A DNA stretch of 64,000 bases from Achromobacter marplatensis. Its GTDB lineage: Bacteria; Pseudomonadota; Gammaproteobacteria; Burkholderiales; Burkholderiaceae_B. This document shows, piece by piece, positions 9,160 to 17,866 of this stretch. The DNA is taken from contig NZ_NJIG01000001.1 in assembly GCF_002209535.1 (NCBI RefSeq), positions 744,001 through 808,000 of the forward strand, written 5' to 3'. The notes beneath the pieces were generated by a model. It saw nothing but the letters and a program-made list of their open reading frames with translations. It searched no databases and was not told the origin of the DNA. Position numbers and translations under genes: made by a program. Within the stretch, counting starts at the first letter, position 1. Each line of letters starts with the position of its first letter.

Positions 9160-11439
9160 TTAGTACTGGTAGCGCATCGTCACCATCGCGCTTCTTCCCG
9201 CGCCCCACGCGCCCTGGCTGTAGAACCCGACCTGGCTGTAGTACTTGCGGTCGAACAGGTTGTTCACGTTCAGTTGTGCCGACAGGTTGCGGTTGAATCG
9301 GTAGCGCGCCATCAGGTTGGTGATGGCGTAGCTGCCTTGTCCCACGCGCTCGTCGCCGTTGGGGCCGCTGGCCAGCGTATAGACGTGGCTTTGCCAATTG
9401 ACGCCACCGCCGACGGTCAGCTTGTTCCAGTCGCCCGGCAGTTGATAGGTTGTGAACACGCGGACCAGGCTGCGCGGCTGGTCGGTCTGGATGGCATTGC
9501 CGTCCCCATCGCTTGCGGTCCAGTGCGACCAACCCGCGGCCAGGTTCCAGCCCGGCGTCACTTCGCCTGACACTTCCAGGTCGAAGCCCCGGCTGCGTGT
9601 GCCTTGCGCGGCCCGATAGGCCTGGTTGATCGTGCCCGGCACGAGGTATCCCGTATCGGTCTGGGCCACGTTGTCCTGATCGATCTGGAACACTGCGGCG
9701 CTGGCGTTCAGGCGCCCCTCCAGGAATTCACCCTTGACGCCGGCTTCGTAGGATTTGCCCTCAAGCGGATCCAGCCAGCCGCCGTTGCGGTCCTGATAGC
9801 TTTGGGGGTTGAAGATCCCCGTGTAGCTCACATAGGCGGTGTACGTCTCGTTGATGTCGTACAGCAGCCCGGCGTACGGCGTGAACGCGTTCTTGTCGAA
9901 GGCCGTATGGTCGCCGCCGCCGAAGCCGACGGAGTCCGTCTTCCAGGTGCTGTAGCGGCCGCCCACGATCAGCTTGAGCGGATCCGCCAGGTCCAGGCGC
10001 AGCGCCCCGTACCAACCCGTCTGCTTGGTCGTGTAGCGGTTTGCCGTGACGGACGTGCTGTTCCAGTCGGGTTCCGGATACGAGCCGTCCCAGTCCAGGA
10101 AGTTGCCGACGGGCGCCGCCGACAGGGACGAGCGGTAGTCGAAGTCTGCATACTGGCGGCTGAAGCTAGCGCCGACCACCGCCTCATGGCGGCGGCCGAA
10201 CATCGTGAACGGACCGGAGGCCTTCAGATCCACGCTGTTCTGCTTGCGGTCGCCCAGGTACCACGACGGCGACGCCCCCATGCCCAGGCCGGTTTCGCGG
10301 TCAGGCCAGCCATACAGGTACAGCAGCTTGCCGTCCATTTCGTTCTTGGAATGCGATGCCACCGCCTGCACGCGCCAGTCATTGTCGAAACGGTGTTCCA
10401 GGCTGGCGAACGCACCTTGCGTCGTGCTTGCCCATGAGCTCCAGTCCGCCCCGGTATTCAGCGACCGCTTCCAATCGGTCCGGCCACCGTCCGCGTACCA
10501 CAGCGGGAATCCGCCCCAGCTGCTGCGCTGCGGGTCGTTGTCCTGATAGTTGAAGCCTGCGCTCACCGTCGTGCGCGAGGTCAGGTCGGCGTCCACGACG
10601 CCGTAGAAGACTTTCTTCTTGTTCTGGTAGCCGTCCAGAAAGGAATGGGTGTCCTGGTACGCCGACACAATGCGGCCGCGCACGCTGCCGTCTGAATTGA
10701 GCGGCGTCGACAGGTCAAGCGTGCTGCGGTAGTTGTCCCAGGTGCCGGCGCTGACGCTGATGTCAGCCTTGAACTCGCGGCTGATGGCGTGCTTGCGCAC
10801 CAGGTTGATGGACGCCGACGGGTTGCCGGCGCCGGTCAGCAGGCCCGTGGCGCCGCGCACGACCTCAACGCGGTCGTAGATGATGGGGTCGACGGACGAC
10901 TCCCCCGCGGCGTAGCCCGTATCGAAGCTTGTCGGGATGCCGTCATACATGTAGTTGCTGACGCTGAATCCGCGCGAATTGAACGAATACCGCTCGCTGT
11001 CGAAGTTTTGCACCGAGATGCCGGGGGTACTGGCCATCACATCGGTCAGCGAGCGCATGTCTTCGTCATCCATGCGCTGGCGCGTCACGACCGTGACCGA
11101 TTGCGGCGTCTCGCGCAGCGTCAGCGGCAAACCGGTACTGGCGGCGGTGGCACGCGGCGTATAGGAACCGGTGCCTTCGGTCGTCGTGGCGTCGGTGTCG
11201 CCCACGACTTGCACGCTTGGCAGGGTGGCCACGCCGCTTTCCTGTGCGGCGGCAGCGCCGGAAGCCAGGGCAAAAAGCAGGCCCCACGCCGCGCAAGCGG
11301 TGCGCGCTTGCGGCGCGCCCGGTACAGACTTCTCGGCTTGGGGAGGCCCGGCGTCAAAAACCGCTAGGGCGGACGTGCGACGCAGGATGAAACGAGGACG
11401 AATAATGGATGGTCGGCCACCCGGCCGGTAAACGTGCAT
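9160..11439 (-). CDS. TonB-dependent siderophore receptor
   Basis: A 759-residue outer-membrane beta-barrel receptor of the ferric-siderophore class (FpvA/FoxA-like barrel without an N-terminal signalling domain). A plug domain is visible: RETPQSVTVVTRQRMDDED, DVMASTPGISVQNFDSER, then the VEVVRGATGLLTGAGNPSASINLVRK block. The C-terminus ends in an aromatic residue (RYQY), as expected for Bam-dependent insertion. The ATG at 11439 is preceded by GGGAGAGG, a strong ribosome-binding site; a GTG 18 nt upstream is less likely. The stretch of about 45 residues before the hydrophobic signal core (AAWGLLFALASGAAAAQ) is unusually long. No FecI/FecR pair adjoins it, so iron control probably acts through Fur. 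The siderophore is unknown. Confidence 0.92.
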   Translation of the reverse strand: MHVYRPGGRPSIIRPRFILRRTSALAVFDAGPPQAEKSVPGAPQARTACAAWGLLFALASGAAAAQESGVATLPSVQVVGDTDATTTEGTGSYTPRATAASTGLPLTLRETPQSVTVVTRQRMDDEDMRSLTDVMASTPGISVQNFDSERYSFNSRGFSVSNYMYDGIPTSFDTGYAAGESSVDPIIYDRVEVVRGATGLLTGAGNPSASINLVRKHAISREFKADISVSAGTWDNYRSTLDLSTPLNSDGSVRGRIVSAYQDTHSFLDGYQNKKKVFYGVVDADLTSRTTVSAGFNYQDNDPQRSSWGGFPLWYADGGRTDWKRSLNTGADWSSWASTTQGAFASLEHRFDNDWRVQAVASHSKNEMDGKLLYLYGWPDRETGLGMGASPSWYLGDRKQNSVDLKASGPFTMFGRRHEAVVGASFSRQYADFDYRSSLSAAPVGNFLDWDGSYPEPDWNSTSVTANRYTTKQTGWYGALRLDLADPLKLIVGGRYSTWKTDSVGFGGGDHTAFDKNAFTPYAGLLYDINETYTAYVSYTGIFNPQSYQDRNGGWLDPLEGKSYEAGVKGEFLEGRLNASAAVFQIDQDNVAQTDTGYLVPGTINQAYRAAQGTRSRGFDLEVSGEVTPGWNLAAGWSHWTASDGDGNAIQTDQPRSLVRVFTTYQLPGDWNKLTVGGGVNWQSHVYTLASGPNGDERVGQGSYAITNLMARYRFNRNLSAQLNVNNLFDRKYYSQVGFYSQGAWGAGRSAMVTMRYQY

Positions 11440-11488
11440 GCTGACTACCTCTCCCACAGCGGAGTGCTGTTTCGGGGAAAAGTGTAAT

Positions 11489-11507
11489 GCAACTGATTCG
11501 CATCTTT
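11489..11507 (-). promoter_or_regulatory. Candidate Fur box upstream of the TonB receptor
   Basis: Read on the minus strand this 19-mer is AAAGATGCGAATCAGTTGC, which matches 11 of 19 positions of the classical Fur consensus and contains the GCGAATCA core common upstream of iron-regulated receptors in Bordetella and relatives. It lies 50-68 nt upstream of the receptor start codon. The assignment rests on partial consensus match and position only. Confidence 0.4.
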
Positions 11508-11592
11508 ATTTGCTGTTGCACATTTACGACGGACGCCCTTTGTCCCTACGGGTCGAGGGCCTACCGTGCGCCCTCGGGGACAGGTCGTCATA

Positions 11593-12789
11593 ATGTCGCT
11601 GGCTTCGGCCACCCCGTCCCCCGCCGCTTTCAGTAGGAATTACCGCGTGTTCCATGTTTTCACGGGACTGATCAGTCTCTACGTCATCTGGCGTTTCGTC
11701 CTGCCCCTGCCCATTTCCAAGTCCGGCCGCCTCGTGCTGTCGGTTGCGCTGCTGGCGATCGCCGAACACCATCTGGTGACGCGCAACTTCTTCGGCAGCA
11801 TGGCGTCGCCCGAAATCCCCGCCACCTTGCTGATGGCGCTGGGTTGGCTGTTTGGCAGCCTGCTCCTGCTGGCCATGCTGCTACTGGTGCGCGACGTGGC
11901 GGCGCTGGCGGCCTGCGCGGTGTCCCGCGAACAGGGCCGGCGCCTGTGGGCCGCTCGCCGCTGGAGCCAAGGCGCTGCCGTGCTGGCTGTGGTGCTGTCC
12001 GCCATCGGCGTGTGGCAGGCGGTACGCGAACCCGACGTGAAGACCCTGGAAATCGCGTTGCCAAAGCTGCCGCCCGAGCTTGACGGTTTCCGCCTGGTGC
12101 AACTGACCGACCTGCACGCCAGCCGGCTGCTGGAAGCGCCGTGGATCGACGCCGTCGTCAAGAAGACCAACGGCCTGAATCCAGACCTGATCGTCATCAC
12201 GGGTGACCTGGTCGATGGCACTACCGCCGCCCGCGCCGCCGACGTGCAGCCCCTGCAGGCGCTACGCGCCCGCTATGGCGTCTATGCGATTCCCGGCAAC
12301 CACGAGTACTACGCGGAATACCAGCGCTGGCTGCCGGCATTCGAGCACCTGGGCCTTCGCCTGTTGCTCAACGACCACGTGACACTGACGCCGGATGGCC
12401 AGCGCCTGGTGCTGGCCGGCGTCACCGACCGGATGGCGGCCGCCTACGCCCAGCCCTTGCCTGACGTGCAGCAGGCGCTGGCCGGCGTTCCGCCGACCGA
12501 CCCCGTCATTTTGCTGAGCCACCGCCCTACCGGCGCGGCGCTCAACGCCCAGGCGGGCGCGGGCCTGCAGTTGTCCGGCCATACCCATGGCGGCCAGATC
12601 CTGGGCCCGCACCTGCTGACGCAATGGGCCAATGAAGGCTATGTCTCGGGCCTGTACCAGGTGGGCGGCATGACGCTGTACGTCAGCAACGGCACGGGGC
12701 TGTGGCCCGGCTTCCCGATCCGCCTGGGGCGTCCTTCGGAAATCACCCAGATCGTGTTGCGTTCGCCGGCCAAGGCCACGCCGCAATAA
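11593..12789 (+). CDS. Membrane-anchored metallophosphoesterase (calcineurin-like, YaeI/YkuE type)
   Basis: A 398-residue protein with about four hydrophobic segments in its first 150 residues (for example VFHVFTGLISLYVIW, ATLLMALGWLFGSLLLLAML and GAAVLAVVLSAIGVW), followed by a calcineurin-like phosphoesterase domain. Metal-binding motifs occur in order: QLTDLHASR (DxH), ITGDLVDG (GDxxD), IPGNHEYY (GNHE), LLSHRP and SGHTHGGQ (GHTH). This arrangement matches membrane phosphodiesterases of the YaeI/YkuE kind; the natural substrate cannot be told. ATG 11593 (MSLASATPS) is preferred over a GTG at 11566 because GGGGACAGG sits at a suitable distance before it. Confidence 0.88.
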   Translation: MSLASATPSPAAFSRNYRVFHVFTGLISLYVIWRFVLPLPISKSGRLVLSVALLAIAEHHLVTRNFFGSMASPEIPATLLMALGWLFGSLLLLAMLLLVRDVAALAACAVSREQGRRLWAARRWSQGAAVLAVVLSAIGVWQAVREPDVKTLEIALPKLPPELDGFRLVQLTDLHASRLLEAPWIDAVVKKTNGLNPDLIVITGDLVDGTTAARAADVQPLQALRARYGVYAIPGNHEYYAEYQRWLPAFEHLGLRLLLNDHVTLTPDGQRLVLAGVTDRMAAAYAQPLPDVQQALAGVPPTDPVILLSHRPTGAALNAQAGAGLQLSGHTHGGQILGPHLLTQWANEGYVSGLYQVGGMTLYVSNGTGLWPGFPIRLGRPSEITQIVLRSPAKATPQ

Positions 12790-12814
12790 ACTACAACCCA
12801 GCCCCGCCGCGCCC

Positions 12815-14278
12815 ATGACGTATCTTCTGTGGTCCCTGCCCGCCCTGACCGTGATCGGCGCCATCGCCAGCGGCCGGGTGAACACCACGATCGCCGCCGT
12901 GCTGGGGCTGTTTGCCGCCATCCCCATCGCGCTTTACGCAGCGCCCGCGCCCTTCACCGGCGCCCAACTGGCGGTGACGCTCGAACGCGGTCTGTGGATC
13001 GGCTGGATCATCACCCCTTACATCCTGGGCGGCCTGCTGTTCTGGCAGATGGCCTCGCAAGGCCACGCGCCCGCCCCGGCCGCCGACCAAGCCGAACTGA
13101 ACGATCCGCTCGCGCGGCGCCGGCGCCTGTTCTTCGCCTGTTTCCTGATCGGACCGTTTGCCGAATCCGCCACCGGCTTTGGCGTGGGCATGCTGGGCAC
13201 CGTGCTGCTGATCCGTCCGCTGGGCTTGAAACCGCGCGACATCATGGTGTTCGCCTTGCTGAGCCAGACCCTGATCCCCTGGGGGGCAATGGGCAGCGGC
13301 ACGCTGCTGGCCTCGGCCTATGCACGGGTGCCGGCCCCACAGCTGGCGTTGTACAGCATGGTGGCGGTGGCGCTCCTGATGGTCGTGTGGATGATCCTGT
13401 TCTGGCGTACCGCGCGCCACGCAGGCCTTCGGGCGGATGCGGCCGAACACCGGCGGGAAGCTGTCTGGATGACTGCCAGCCTGGGGCTGCTGACGGCCGC
13501 CACGGCCTTGCTGGGACCCGAAACCGCGCTGCTGGCCGCCTACGGCCCGTTGATCGTGCTGCGCTTCCTGCTGGACCGCCGCCCTGGCCGGCCGCAGGCC
13601 GTGGCCGCCGCCAAGCGCGCGCTGCCTTACATCCTGGTGATCGCCTGTCTGGTGGCCACGCGCCTCATCCCCGGGCTCAATCGGGCCCTGGGGGCGCTGG
13701 CCGATATCCGCCCGTTCGCGGACCTGCCCGCCTGGATGCCGTTCCTGCACGCAGGCAGCTGGCTGATCGCGGGCGCGTTTGCCATGGCCGCCTGGCACCG
13801 CCAGCCGGGCGCGCTGGCCACCCAGGCGCGCGCCTCATGGAAGACCGGCCGCCATGCCGTCATGTCCGTTTTCCTGTTCGCCATGATGGCCGAAGTGCTG
13901 GCGGGCGCCGGCATCTCGCAGGCCTACGCGGACGGCCTGTTCGCCACGCTGCAGGACTGGACCATCCTGATCACCCCCGTGCTGGCCGGCGCCTTCGGCA
14001 TTCTGGCCAACAGCGGCAACGCGCCGAACAGTCTGTTCATGCCATCCCAGCTATCATTGGCGGTTCATGCGGGCCTGAACGTGCCGGCAGCGGCCGCGCT
14101 GTTACACGTATCGGGCACGGCGATGGGCATTTTTTCACCGGTAAGAATGTCGATTGCAGCCGGTCTGGCTCACGGCCAAGGGCAAGAACGCAGCGTCTAT
14201 GTTCTACTACTGCCGTTCGCCTTGGCCGCGTTCGGCATTCTTTTGTCCCTGGCACTGCTTGTCGTGGTGTCGGGATAG
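12815..14278 (+). CDS. LctP-family (L-lactate permease-like) transporter
   Basis: A 487-residue polytopic membrane protein with roughly 12 hydrophobic segments. The block FLIGPFAESATGFGVGMLGT resembles the ESAAGFG signature of the lactate permease family (LldP/GlcA), and the later segment AGAFGILANSGNAPNSLF followed by SGTAMGIFSPVRMSIAAGL also fits the family's second repeat. It probably imports a short-chain hydroxy- or mono-carboxylate by proton symport. It is diverged from and shorter than E. coli LldP (551 residues), so the substrate is open. It starts 25 nt after the phosphoesterase stop. No lactate dehydrogenase genes adjoin it. Confidence 0.8.
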   Translation: MTYLLWSLPALTVIGAIASGRVNTTIAAVLGLFAAIPIALYAAPAPFTGAQLAVTLERGLWIGWIITPYILGGLLFWQMASQGHAPAPAADQAELNDPLARRRRLFFACFLIGPFAESATGFGVGMLGTVLLIRPLGLKPRDIMVFALLSQTLIPWGAMGSGTLLASAYARVPAPQLALYSMVAVALLMVVWMILFWRTARHAGLRADAAEHRREAVWMTASLGLLTAATALLGPETALLAAYGPLIVLRFLLDRRPGRPQAVAAAKRALPYILVIACLVATRLIPGLNRALGALADIRPFADLPAWMPFLHAGSWLIAGAFAMAAWHRQPGALATQARASWKTGRHAVMSVFLFAMMAEVLAGAGISQAYADGLFATLQDWTILITPVLAGAFGILANSGNAPNSLFMPSQLSLAVHAGLNVPAAAALLHVSGTAMGIFSPVRMSIAAGLAHGQGQERSVYVLLLPFALAAFGILLSLALLVVVSG

Positions 14279-14327
14279 CCGCCGGAGCGCTGATGCTCAC
14301 GGCCTCAACCTTTTTTTTGTGTAGCAC

Positions 14328-15119
14328 ATGGGACTAGAACAGTTAGCCGCTATCCGGGCATTGATTACCAAGCAAGCGCCCGAAGAGCCGACCCCCAAGA
14401 AGGAATCGCGTCCGCAGGGCGGCGGCAAGGGACCCCGTTCGTCGCAAGGCGCCGGCAAGGGCCCGCGTCCGCAAGGCGGCGATAAAGGCGCACGCCCCCA
14501 AGGCGGCGACAAGGGCCAACGGCCGCAACGCGCAGAACGCCGCGAGACGCCCGTGGATCCCGTCGTGGTCGCGATTTCGCGCCTGCAACGCCAGTTCCCC
14601 AAGGCATTCCCCAAGAACCCCGCTCCCAAGCTTCCGCTGAAGCTCGGTGTGCTGGCGGACCTGGTGCAGCACGCCCAGGCCCTGCAGCTGGACGAGGCGC
14701 AGATCAAGGAAGCGGTCAAGACCTGGTGTGATGGCCGCCGCTACTGGACCTGCATGGTGGAAGATGCGCCGCGCGTGGACCTGAACGGCGAACCTTCGGG
14801 CGCCGTGACGGCCAACGAAGCCAAGCACGCCAAGCGCATGGCTTCGCGCAGCGCCTCCAAGAACGCCGCCGCGCGCAACAAGGCCAAGAAGGCGGAAGCC
14901 GCTGCCGCAGCCGGAACTCCGGCCGCCGCTGGCGCGCCGGCCGCGGATGCGCCGGTTGCCGACGCCACGGTTGCCGATCTGCCGGCTTCCGCCGCGCCCG
15001 GCACCGAGGCGCCTGCTGTCGCCCCGGCCCCTGCGGCTGATGCGCCGGCCAACGCAGCTGCCGACACGTCGGCTGACGCGCCGGCCGCCGACTCGTCCAG
15101 CACCGACACGCCTACGTAA
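14328..15119 (+). CDS. proQ: ProQ/FinO-domain RNA chaperone
   Basis: A 263-residue protein whose centre (about 75-150) is a ProQ/FinO RNA-binding domain: ISRLQRQFPKAFPKNPAPKLPLKLGVLADL and the later WCDGRRYWTCMVEDAPRVDLNGEP region. FinO-domain proteins bind structured sRNAs and mRNA 3' ends. The N-terminal arm is basic and made of four Arg-Pro-Gln-Gly-Gly-type repeats (28-64). A Lys/Arg/Ala-rich linker follows the domain, and the tail of about 70 residues is Ala/Pro/Asp-rich and acidic. Such disordered flanks are common in betaproteobacterial ProQ homologues. No good ribosome-binding site is visible before ATG 14328. The gene ends before a strong shared terminator. Confidence 0.9.
   Translation: MGLEQLAAIRALITKQAPEEPTPKKESRPQGGGKGPRSSQGAGKGPRPQGGDKGARPQGGDKGQRPQRAERRETPVDPVVVAISRLQRQFPKAFPKNPAPKLPLKLGVLADLVQHAQALQLDEAQIKEAVKTWCDGRRYWTCMVEDAPRVDLNGEPSGAVTANEAKHAKRMASRSASKNAAARNKAKKAEAAAAAGTPAAAGAPAADAPVADATVADLPASAAPGTEAPAVAPAPAADAPANAAADTSADAPAADSSSTDTPT
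14409..14519 (+). repeat. Four tandem coding repeats of about 27-30 nt in the proQ N-terminal arm
   Basis: Four consecutive imperfect units encode RPQGGGKGP, RSSQGAGKGP, RPQGGDKGA and RPQGGDKGQ. The third and fourth are nearly identical at the protein level but differ at synonymous positions, so the repeat is maintained or old rather than a very recent duplication. The units add positive charge and flexibility ahead of the FinO domain. Confidence 0.8.
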
Positions 15120-15197
15120 TACGGGCCGCCTGGCGGCCCAGATGGTGGCAAACGCGTGGTGGCAAACCCGCGGTAGCAACCGCGCGGCGATAAAAAC

Positions 15198-15231
15198 AAC
15201 CCGGCCTGCCGCTCACGCAGCAGGCCGGGTT
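15198..15231. terminator. Bidirectional intrinsic terminator between proQ and the DUF4202 gene
   Basis: A perfect 12-bp stem (AACCCGGCCTGC with GCAGGCCGGGTT, loop of 10 nt) is followed by TTGTTCTT on the plus strand. On the minus strand it is followed by a U-rich run (the complement of TAAAAA at 15191-15196). It can end both convergent genes. Confidence 0.85.
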
Positions 15232-15256
15232 TGTTCTTGCGCGCGCGAACTCCGCG

Positions 15257-15838
15257 TCAGGCCGCAAGCGCCTTTTCGATATGCGCCATGCCCGCCGGAG
15301 AATACGGCAGCGTCAATGCCCACTTGTGGCCGGCCGCATCCATCTTCAGCAGCGACTTCTTCAAGATATCCACGATCTTCTCGCCGTGCGCGGGATGGAA
15401 GGCTTCATACTGGTATTGCAGGAACACCAGGCATAAGGCGTTCTCCATCGTCTGCACGTCGGCGTCCTGCTTGATGCCCTGCTTCATGACGATCGCCGTC
15501 ACGCGGTCGATCACGTCTTGCGGGTAACCGGTGTCGCGCAGGATGCCTTGCGCGATTTCCGCATGATGGCGCGCCAGCGCCTTGCGCCAGGTCAGATAGC
15601 CGATGCGGCCTTCGGGATAACGCTTTCTGGCGATCTCCCACCGGCCGATATGCTGACAGCGCGACGCCAGGACCAGCGGCTCGGACGCATCCGGTGCCAG
15701 CTTCATCACCCATTCGTGCAGCTTCTGCGCCAGGAACAATTCCTGGGGACAGGTCTCGCCCTGCCAGGAAAACAGGTTGGGGTCGGTTCCGTTGTAGTGG
15801 TCGAACCGGAGCAGCGTCTGCGATAGACGGTCATTCAT
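15257..15838 (-). CDS. DUF4202 domain protein
   Basis: A 193-residue soluble protein of the conserved DUF4202 family, with no assigned reaction. The sequence is rich in spaced His and Asp residues: FDHYNGTDPN, a CQHIGRWEIAR block, and RHHAEIAQGIL, a pattern reminiscent of HD-type metal-binding helical proteins, though I cannot assign a canonical HD motif with certainty. The start is taken at ATG 15838 (MNDRLSQTL). A longer frame to 15946 exists, but its N-terminal extension is low-complexity. The gene is divergent from the Bug gene at 16056 and shares a 217-nt promoter region with it. Confidence 0.8.
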   Translation of the reverse strand: MNDRLSQTLLRFDHYNGTDPNLFSWQGETCPQELFLAQKLHEWVMKLAPDASEPLVLASRCQHIGRWEIARKRYPEGRIGYLTWRKALARHHAEIAQGILRDTGYPQDVIDRVTAIVMKQGIKQDADVQTMENALCLVFLQYQYEAFHPAHGEKIVDILKKSLLKMDAAGHKWALTLPYSPAGMAHIEKALAA

Positions 15839-16055
15839 GCGTGGCGATTCCAAGAAAGGCGCCGGAGGGCGACGGGATCCGGGCGCAGCCGGAAACGAAA
15901 TCATCATAGCGCCTGGCTGGCCGGCGGCAGCGATTACGCGCCGCAATCCAACTATTCAAATGCGAAATGCGTCGTTCATCCGGACGGCCGAAGTCCCTAG
16001 GATCAAGGTTTAGGCGCCTTGACGGGCGCCGGTCGGATAAAGACAGGAACTCCGC

Positions 16056-17030
16056 ATGACCCGAATTTCGCGGCTACGCCGCGCCTTGACGATCGCCGCC
16101 CTGGCCGCGGCTGCCTTCAGTACCGCCGCCGAGGCGGCCTTTCCCGACAAGCCCGTGCGCCTGGTGTTGCCGCTGTCGCCCGGCGGCGCGATGGACGCGC
16201 TGGGCCGAGGCCTGGCCGAACAACTGGGCGCCCAATGGAATGTGCCGGTCATCGTCGAGAACCGTGCCGGCGCCGGCGGCAACATCGCATCTGAAATGGT
16301 GGCGCGCGCGCAACCGGACGGCTACACCCTGCTGCTGACCGGCGACATGCTGGTGGCCAATCAAACGCTCTTCAAGAACAACGTCAACTACGACGCCGAG
16401 CGCAGCTTCGCGCCCGTAGGCATCGTGGCCGTCACCCCGCCGGTGATCGTCGTACGGGCCGACTCCGACATCCAGGACATCGCCGGGCTGCGGCGGCTGG
16501 GCAGCCAACGGCTGGTGAACGTCGGCACGCCAGGGTATGGCAACAGCAACCACATGGCCTTGGCCCGCCTGCAGGGCTTGTATCCCGAAACGCTGCTGCA
16601 CGTGCCGTACAAGGGCGCAGGCCCCGCGGTCGTGGCCCTGCTGGCGGGCGAAACCGATGCGGCCATCGTGGCGGTGCCCGCGGCGGCCAATCTGATCCGC
16701 ACCGGCAAGCTGCGCGGACTGGCCGTGCTGCAGGCCGAACGTAGCCCCATCATTGCCGACGTACCCACGGCCCGCGAAGCCGGGCTGGACCTGGACAGCG
16801 GATCAGGCTGGTTCGGCATGCTGGCGCCGGCCGGCACCGCGCCCGAGGTGGTGCAGCGCATCGGCCAATCGGTCAAGACGGCGCTGGACGAACCGGCGTT
16901 CCGCGAGCGTCTGCGCGCCCAAGGCTTCGAAGCCATCGGCGGCACGCCGGCTGACTTCGCCGACCGCATCCGCAGCGACGCCGTCAAGTTCCCCGCCCTG
17001 CTCCAGCAGACGGGCGTATCCGTCAACTGA
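16056..17030 (+). CDS. Bug-family periplasmic solute-binding protein
   Basis: A 324-residue tripartite-tricarboxylate-transporter-type (Bug) receptor. A Sec signal peptide with a basic N-terminus ends near AAEA-AFPDKP. The typical blocks are PDKPVRLVLPLSPGGAMD, NRAGAGGNIASEMVA, ARAQPDGYTLLL and HVPYKGAGPAVVALLAGE, which form the carboxylate-ligand cleft. No TctA/TctB membrane genes are nearby, the usual situation for Bug genes in Bordetella-like genomes. The ligand is unknown. The Cys-nucleophile hydrolase 24 nt downstream is likely co-transcribed. AGGAAC before ATG 16056 is a plausible ribosome-binding site. Confidence 0.9.
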   Translation: MTRISRLRRALTIAALAAAAFSTAAEAAFPDKPVRLVLPLSPGGAMDALGRGLAEQLGAQWNVPVIVENRAGAGGNIASEMVARAQPDGYTLLLTGDMLVANQTLFKNNVNYDAERSFAPVGIVAVTPPVIVVRADSDIQDIAGLRRLGSQRLVNVGTPGYGNSNHMALARLQGLYPETLLHVPYKGAGPAVVALLAGETDAAIVAVPAAANLIRTGKLRGLAVLQAERSPIIADVPTAREAGLDLDSGSGWFGMLAPAGTAPEVVQRIGQSVKTALDEPAFRERLRAQGFEAIGGTPADFADRIRSDAVKFPALLQQTGVSVN

Positions 17031-17053
17031 AGCGCACCCCTCGCGCACCGCCC

Positions 17054-17803
17054 ATGCCCATCGCTCATCTGGCAAACGCCGACATCTATTACGAAATCCA
17101 TGGCCAGGGGCATCCGCTCCTGATGCTGGCGCCCGGCGGCCTGCTGTCGCACGTCGAGCTGTGGCGCGTCACGCGCGACGGCAAGCCGCGCGACTATCCG
17201 GACCCCATCGCGGCGTTGTCGACCCGGTACCGCTGCATCGCCATCGATCAGCGCAACGCCGGCCGCTCCCGCGCGCCCATCCAGGCCTCCGACGGCTGGC
17301 AGACCTACGCAGAAGACCACCTGCGGCTGCTGGACAGCCTGGGCGTGGACCGCTTTCACGTGCTGGGGTCCTGCATCGGCGCCTCCTTTGCGCTGAAACT
17401 GTGCGCGCTGGCGCCCGACCGTGTCACCGGGGCCATCCTGCAGCAACCCATCGGCCTGTCCGCCGCCAATGCCGCAAACCGCGCGGAATCCTTCGACAGT
17501 TGGGCGGACGGTCTGCGCCAACGCCCGGAGGGCGTGGACGAGGCGGCGCTGGAGGGCCTGCGCGCCAACCTGTTCGACGGCGATTTCGTCTATAGCGTCA
17601 GCCGGCAGACCGTAGCCGCCACGCAGACCCCGTTGCTGATCCTGGCGGGCAACGACGTCCTTCACCCGACGGAAATCGCCCACGAGATCGCCCGTCTGGC
17701 GCCCAATGCAACCCTGGTGGAAGACTGGAAAGGCGAGGATCGGGGCGATATCTACACCGGATCGATCCGCCGCTTCCTGGCCGGGTTGGATCAATATGCC
17801 TAA
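17054..17803 (+). CDS. Alpha/beta-hydrolase-fold protein with Cys at the nucleophile position
   Basis: A 249-residue alpha/beta-hydrolase fold protein. The oxyanion-side motif LMLAPGG, the strand motif CIAIDQRNAGRSRAP and the nucleophile elbow VLGSCIGASFAL are clear. The elbow reads G-S-C-I-G, placing Cys107 where serine hydrolases have Ser. The region before the end holds the acid candidate (AGNDVLHP), but no His occurs in the usual place near the C-terminus (VEDWKGEDRGDIYTGS). It may therefore be a thiol-type enzyme, like dienelactone hydrolase in its nucleophile, or a non-hydrolytic relative. It probably forms an operon with the upstream Bug gene and may act on the ligand that protein binds. 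Confidence 0.82.
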   Translation: MPIAHLANADIYYEIHGQGHPLLMLAPGGLLSHVELWRVTRDGKPRDYPDPIAALSTRYRCIAIDQRNAGRSRAPIQASDGWQTYAEDHLRLLDSLGVDRFHVLGSCIGASFALKLCALAPDRVTGAILQQPIGLSAANAANRAESFDSWADGLRQRPEGVDEAALEGLRANLFDGDFVYSVSRQTVAATQTPLLILAGNDVLHPTEIAHEIARLAPNATLVEDWKGEDRGDIYTGSIRRFLAGLDQYA

Positions 17804-17866
17804 CGCTTATTTAGCGCACTAGCGCGAAGCGCGTCATACTGGCGGGTTCCGAGCATTGGAATCCTC

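Noticed and set aside
14285-14318. Run of eight T after a small stem, as a terminator for the permease gene
   Set aside because: The preceding stem (GAGC/GCTC) has only four base pairs, too weak to call an intrinsic terminator; the T-run may instead be part of the proQ promoter or leader.
12829-14337. 502-codon plus-strand frame overlapping the LctP-type permease
   Set aside because: Shifted frame with Arg/Pro/Gly-rich composition and no membrane segments; the permease frame explains the region.
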